A DNA stretch of 8,296 bases from Mesorhizobium_B sp964242945 (lineage in GTDB: Bacteria; Pseudomonadota; Alphaproteobacteria; Rhizobiales; Rhizobiaceae). A program made the translations under genes and the position numbers. The DNA lies in the NCBI GenBank assembly GCA_964242945.1, contig CAXTCF010000169.1:1-8296 (forward strand). Reading direction: 5' to 3'. Positions 5,701 through 8,296 of this stretch are shown one piece after another. The notes beneath the pieces were generated by a model. It was not told the origin of the DNA. It saw only the letters and a program-made list of their open reading frames with translations, and did no database searches. Numbering within the stretch: the first letter of the stretch is position 1; each line of letters opens with the position of its first letter.

Positions 5701-7080
5701 ATGGCAGGCCTTCTCCTGAAGAACTGCGCTGCGGTCATCGTGGACGATGGCGCGGGTCCAACCGTGCGCCGCAACGTCGATCTCCTGACGGACGGGCCGG
5801 CAATCGCGGCCATCGGCGAAAATCGTGCGCTCGGGGAGCCGCCGGCCGGAACCGAAATGCACGACGCCTCCGGCTGGTTCGTTTATCCCGGCCTGGTCAA
5901 CACCCACCACCACTTCTTCCAGTGCTTCGTGCGCAACCGCGCCGACCTCGACTGGACGAAGCTTGCGGTGATCGAGTGGCTGGAGCGCATCTACCCCATC
6001 TTCGCGCGCCTGACCGAGGAATGCTTCTATCACGCTTCGGTCACGGCGATGGCCGAGCTGATCAAGCATGGCTGCACAACGGCTTTCGACCACCAGTACT
6101 GCTTTCCGCGGCCCGCCGGCAAACAGCTGATCGACCGCCAGTTCGAGGCCGCCGACATGCTTGGCTTGCGCTTCCATGCGGGGCGCGGCGGCAACACGCT
6201 GCCGAAGAGCGAAGGCTCGACCATTCCCGACGCCATGCTGGAAACCACGGACGAGTTCATCGCCGACTGCGCCCGGCTGATCGACGCCTACCACGACGCC
6301 TCGCCGTTCAGCATGCGGCAGGTCGTGGTTTCGCCCTGCCAGCCCGTCAACTGCTGGCGCGAAACTTTTACGGAGTCTGTGCGGCTCGCGCGCGACCGCG
6401 GCGTGTTCCTCCACACCCATGTCGGCGAGGGCGAAAGCCCCGTCATGGAAGCCCGGCACGGGCTGCGCACCGTCGATTACCTCGAAGAACTCGGCTTTGC
6501 CGGGCCTGACACCTTCTACGCCCATGGCTGGGAACTGACCCACGGCGAACTGCGCAGGATGGCGGCGAGCGGCACCGGCGTGGCGCATTGCCCGGAGCCG
6601 GTCTATCTCGTCGGTGCGGAGATCACGGACATCCCGGCCATGTCGGCTCTAGGCCTGCGGGTGGGTCTGGGCTGCGACGGCGCGGCCTCCAACGACAACT
6701 CCAACCTCATGCACTGCATCCATTCCGCCTACATGCTGCAATGCCTGGCGGCCTCTGCGCGCGCCCACGCGGTCCCGCCGCCGGCCGATTTTCTCGGCTA
6801 CGCCACGTCGGGCGGCGCGGCCCTGCTCGGCCGAAACGATATCGGCCGGCTGGCGCCCGGCATGGCGGCCGATCTGTTCGCGATCGACACGCGGCGCATG
6901 GACTATGTCGGCACCCGCCACGATCCCTTGAGCCTGCCGGCCAAGGTCGGGATCGGAATGCCGGCGGACATGACGATGATCAACGGCCGGATCGTCTGGC
7001 AAAAGGGCGAGTTCACCGGGCTCGATGAAGCAAAACTCTTCGCCGATGCCGAAGCCGCCCTCGCGTCAGTGGATTTCTGA
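5701..7080 (+). CDS. ATZ/TRZ-type amidohydrolase, 8-oxoguanine deaminase-like
   Basis: A 459-residue cytoplasmic metal-dependent deaminase/hydrolase of the AtzA-TrzN-guanine deaminase group. An N-terminal beta-sandwich piece (LLLKNCAAVIV; GWFVYPGLVN) leads to H69-x-H71 in NTHHH. The barrel continues with CTTAFDHQYCFP, the metal ligand H240 with E243 as acid/base (HTHVGE), H275 in YAHGWEL, H296 in VAHCPEP, and D326 in LGCDGAASND. The C-terminus closes with IGRLAPGMAADLFAID and MINGRIVWQKGEF. Overall pattern (IYPIFARLT, AMAELIKHGCTT, LRFHAGRGG) is closest to 8-oxoguanine and hydroxyatrazine-type deaminases as I recall them. One departure is HCPEPVYLVG in place of the usual HCPxSNxxL. It starts one base after the GST stop, in the same operon as the split oxygenase, so an aminated purine or related ring is a plausible substrate. 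Fold and metal site are clear; substrate is not. Confidence 0.9.
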   Translation: MAGLLLKNCAAVIVDDGAGPTVRRNVDLLTDGPAIAAIGENRALGEPPAGTEMHDASGWFVYPGLVNTHHHFFQCFVRNRADLDWTKLAVIEWLERIYPIFARLTEECFYHASVTAMAELIKHGCTTAFDHQYCFPRPAGKQLIDRQFEAADMLGLRFHAGRGGNTLPKSEGSTIPDAMLETTDEFIADCARLIDAYHDASPFSMRQVVVSPCQPVNCWRETFTESVRLARDRGVFLHTHVGEGESPVMEARHGLRTVDYLEELGFAGPDTFYAHGWELTHGELRRMAASGTGVAHCPEPVYLVGAEITDIPAMSALGLRVGLGCDGAASNDNSNLMHCIHSAYMLQCLAASARAHAVPPPADFLGYATSGGAALLGRNDIGRLAPGMAADLFAIDTRRMDYVGTRHDPLSLPAKVGIGMPADMTMINGRIVWQKGEFTGLDEAKLFADAEAALASVDF

Positions 7081-7087
7081 ACAACAA

Positions 7088-7093
7088 AGGGGA
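7088..7093 (+). promoter_or_regulatory. Ribosome binding site of the BMP-family gene
   Basis: AGGGGA lies nine bases before the ATG at 7103. It favours that start over the in-frame ATG at 7025 inside the amidohydrolase gene, which would put about 26 residues in front of the Tat signal peptide. Confidence 0.6.
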
Positions 7094-7102
7094 ACTGGAA
7101 TC

Positions 7103-8200
7103 ATGGAAAACCTGAACCGCAGATCCTTGCTGAAGAGCGCGGCCTTTGCCGGCCTTGCCGGCGCGCTGGGCAGCCGCATGGCGCTTGCCGCCGACGAGCC
7201 GCTCGGCATCGCGCTCATCGTGCCCTCGCCCGTCGGCGACGTCGGCTGGGGCCACGCGCTGGCCGCCGGCCTCGACCCGGTGAAAGCTGCCTATGGCGAC
7301 AAGGTGAAGGTCACGGTCATCGAGAACATCCCGGAAGGCCCGGACGCCGACCGCATCATGAACAAGGCGGTCGCGGACGGGAACAAGTTCCTGATCGCCG
7401 GCTCCTTCGGCTACCAGAACGGCGCGTTGCAGATCGCGCGGCGCAACCCGGACGTTTCCGTGCTGCACGCTTCCGGCTTCCAGGTGGCGCCGAACTTCTC
7501 GCCCTTCGCGGCGAAATACTTCCAGGGCACCTACCTGCTCGGCATGGCCGCCGCCGCGCTGACCAAGACCGGCAAGCTCGGCTCGACCTCGGCCTTCGCG
7601 ATTCCCGAACTGATCACTTCGATCAACGCCTTTACGCTCGGCGCGCAGGCGGTGAAGCCGGACATCGAGGTGTCGGTCGTCTGGGTGAACTCCTGGTTCG
7701 ATCCGGCCAAGGAGCAGGAGGCGGCGCGCGCGCTCATGGCGCAGGGCTGCGACGTGATCTTCTCCAACGCGCAGGACACGCCGTCCGTGATCTCCGCCTG
7801 CGAGGAAGCAGGCATCTACGCTTTCAACCTCAACTCCTCGATGAAGAAATACGCGGGAAAAACCTATCTCGGCTGCGTTTCGACGGACTGGTCGCCCTTC
7901 TTCAAGGAGTCGGTGGACGCGCATCTCGCCGGCACCTTCAAGGGCCGCAACGCCTTCCTGGGCGTGGCGGACAAGGTCGTCGAGGTTGTGGACTGGAACC
8001 CCGCCATTCCGGCTGACACGGTGGCGAAGATCAAGGAAGCCGAGGCGAAGATCGCCGACGGCAGCTTTTCTCCTTTCACCGGGCCGATCGCGAAAGCCGA
8101 CGGCGGCGAGGGCGTTCCGGCCGGTACGATGCTGGAGGATGCGCAGATCGTGGCGATGGACTGGCACGTGAAGGGCGTGGCGACACCGCTGCCGAAGTGA
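7103..8200 (+). CDS. BMP family ABC transporter substrate-binding protein, Tat-exported
   Basis: A 365-residue periplasmic binding protein of the Bmp/PnrA family, whose characterised members bind purine nucleosides or related molecules for ABC import. The start is a twin-arginine signal: N5-R6-R7-S-L-L-K, a hydrophobic stretch (AAFAGLAGALG) and ALA near residues 27-29 before ADEP. The mature part shows the alternating strand-helix order of a two-lobed binder. PSPVGDVGWG (41-50) stands at the family's first ligand loop, where members usually have an aromatic residue stacking on the base. It is followed by AGSFGYQNGAL (about 99-109), KYFQGTYLLGMAA (about 128-140), ARALMAQGCDVIFSNAQDT (about 208-226), and a C-terminal lobe ending VKGVATPLPK. 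The gene follows the amidohydrolase after 22 bases, so it is probably in the same operon. Permease and ATPase genes would be expected just right of the window. Ligand identity is inferred only from family and neighbours. Confidence 0.92.
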   Translation: MENLNRRSLLKSAAFAGLAGALGSRMALAADEPLGIALIVPSPVGDVGWGHALAAGLDPVKAAYGDKVKVTVIENIPEGPDADRIMNKAVADGNKFLIAGSFGYQNGALQIARRNPDVSVLHASGFQVAPNFSPFAAKYFQGTYLLGMAAAALTKTGKLGSTSAFAIPELITSINAFTLGAQAVKPDIEVSVVWVNSWFDPAKEQEAARALMAQGCDVIFSNAQDTPSVISACEEAGIYAFNLNSSMKKYAGKTYLGCVSTDWSPFFKESVDAHLAGTFKGRNAFLGVADKVVEVVDWNPAIPADTVAKIKEAEAKIADGSFSPFTGPIAKADGGEGVPAGTMLEDAQIVAMDWHVKGVATPLPK

Positions 8201-8240
8201 GCGGAGTGTTCACACTTGACTTCATGAGACCCGCGCCACG

Positions 8241-8288
8241 CCCCCTCCACCGCCTTCGGCGGTTCCCCTCCCCCGTAAACGGGGAAGG
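8241..8288. repeat. Double-hairpin intergenic repeat at the right edge
   Basis: Two adjacent inverted repeats follow the BMP gene: ACCGCC (8249-8254) with GGCGGT (8258-8263) around TTC, and CCCCG (8271-8275) with CGGGG (8280-8284) around TAAA, both set in pyrimidine-rich CCCCCTCC / CCCCTCC text. The pattern resembles short GC-rich repeats common between genes in Rhizobiales. The first hairpin could also act as a stop signal for the operon, but there is no T-run after it. The repeat class is from recall, not from a search. Confidence 0.5.
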
Positions 8289-8296
8289 ATCAACGG

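Noticed and set aside
5626..6588. Long minus-strand frame opposite the amidohydrolase
   Set aside because: It has no family features and covers a region with an intact conserved metal-binding gene on the other strand. The same applies to the minus frame at 7013-8167.
7025..7102. Longer BMP protein start inside the amidohydrolase gene
   Set aside because: It would bury the twin-arginine signal peptide. The ATG at 7103 has its own ribosome binding site.
8249..8263. ACCGCC-TTC-GGCGGT hairpin as a rho-independent terminator
   Set aside because: No T-run follows, and it is embedded in repeat-like C-rich sequence. A terminator role stays possible but is not supported.

Overview
The window reads as alphaproteobacterial, most likely a Rhizobiales chromosome (Mesorhizobium/Phyllobacteriaceae-like). 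The grounds are high GC with strong G/C third-position bias, compact same-strand gene strings, a palindromic intergenic repeat of a type common in that order (1539-1589), and a second repeat-like hairpin block at the right edge. No tRNA, rRNA, CRISPR array, transposase or integrase is visible. All confident genes lie on the + strand.

Left part (1-2681). The window opens with an abnormal C-rich stretch (1-47) that is probably a contig-edge artefact. The tail of an ABC-transporter ATPase follows, overlapping a complete FtsX/MacB-type permease (236-1477). After a 142-bp gap holding the palindromic repeat comes a secreted glycerophosphodiester phosphodiesterase-family protein (1620-2681).

Middle (2682-3544). 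A roughly 450-bp stretch has no convincing gene, only a possible decayed minus-strand ORF and a possible truncated copy of the repeat. Then comes an 85-residue acylphosphatase-fold protein that has lost both catalytic residues (3129-3386), and a relatively AT-rich 158-bp leader that probably carries the promoter of the next operon.

Right part (3545-8200) is the most interesting region. Five genes run in one direction: a stand-alone Rieske [2Fe-2S] protein, a Rieske-oxygenase catalytic subunit whose own Rieske domain has lost its cluster-binding segment, a glutathione S-transferase-fold protein, an ATZ/TRZ-type amidohydrolase resembling 8-oxoguanine deaminase, and a Tat-exported BMP-family (PnrA/BmpA-like) substrate-binding protein. 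The first three overlap by ATGA junctions. The make-up parallels the NdmC/NdmD/NdmE N7-demethylase of caffeine-degrading Pseudomonas putida CBB5, in which an iron subunit without a Rieske centre uses a Rieske domain on its partner and a GST-like protein assists assembly. My working inference is an operon that imports an (N-alkylated) purine or similar heterocycle, dealkylates or hydroxylates it with a split Rieske oxygenase, and deaminates it. The substrate is not shown by the sequence, and no reductase is present in the window.
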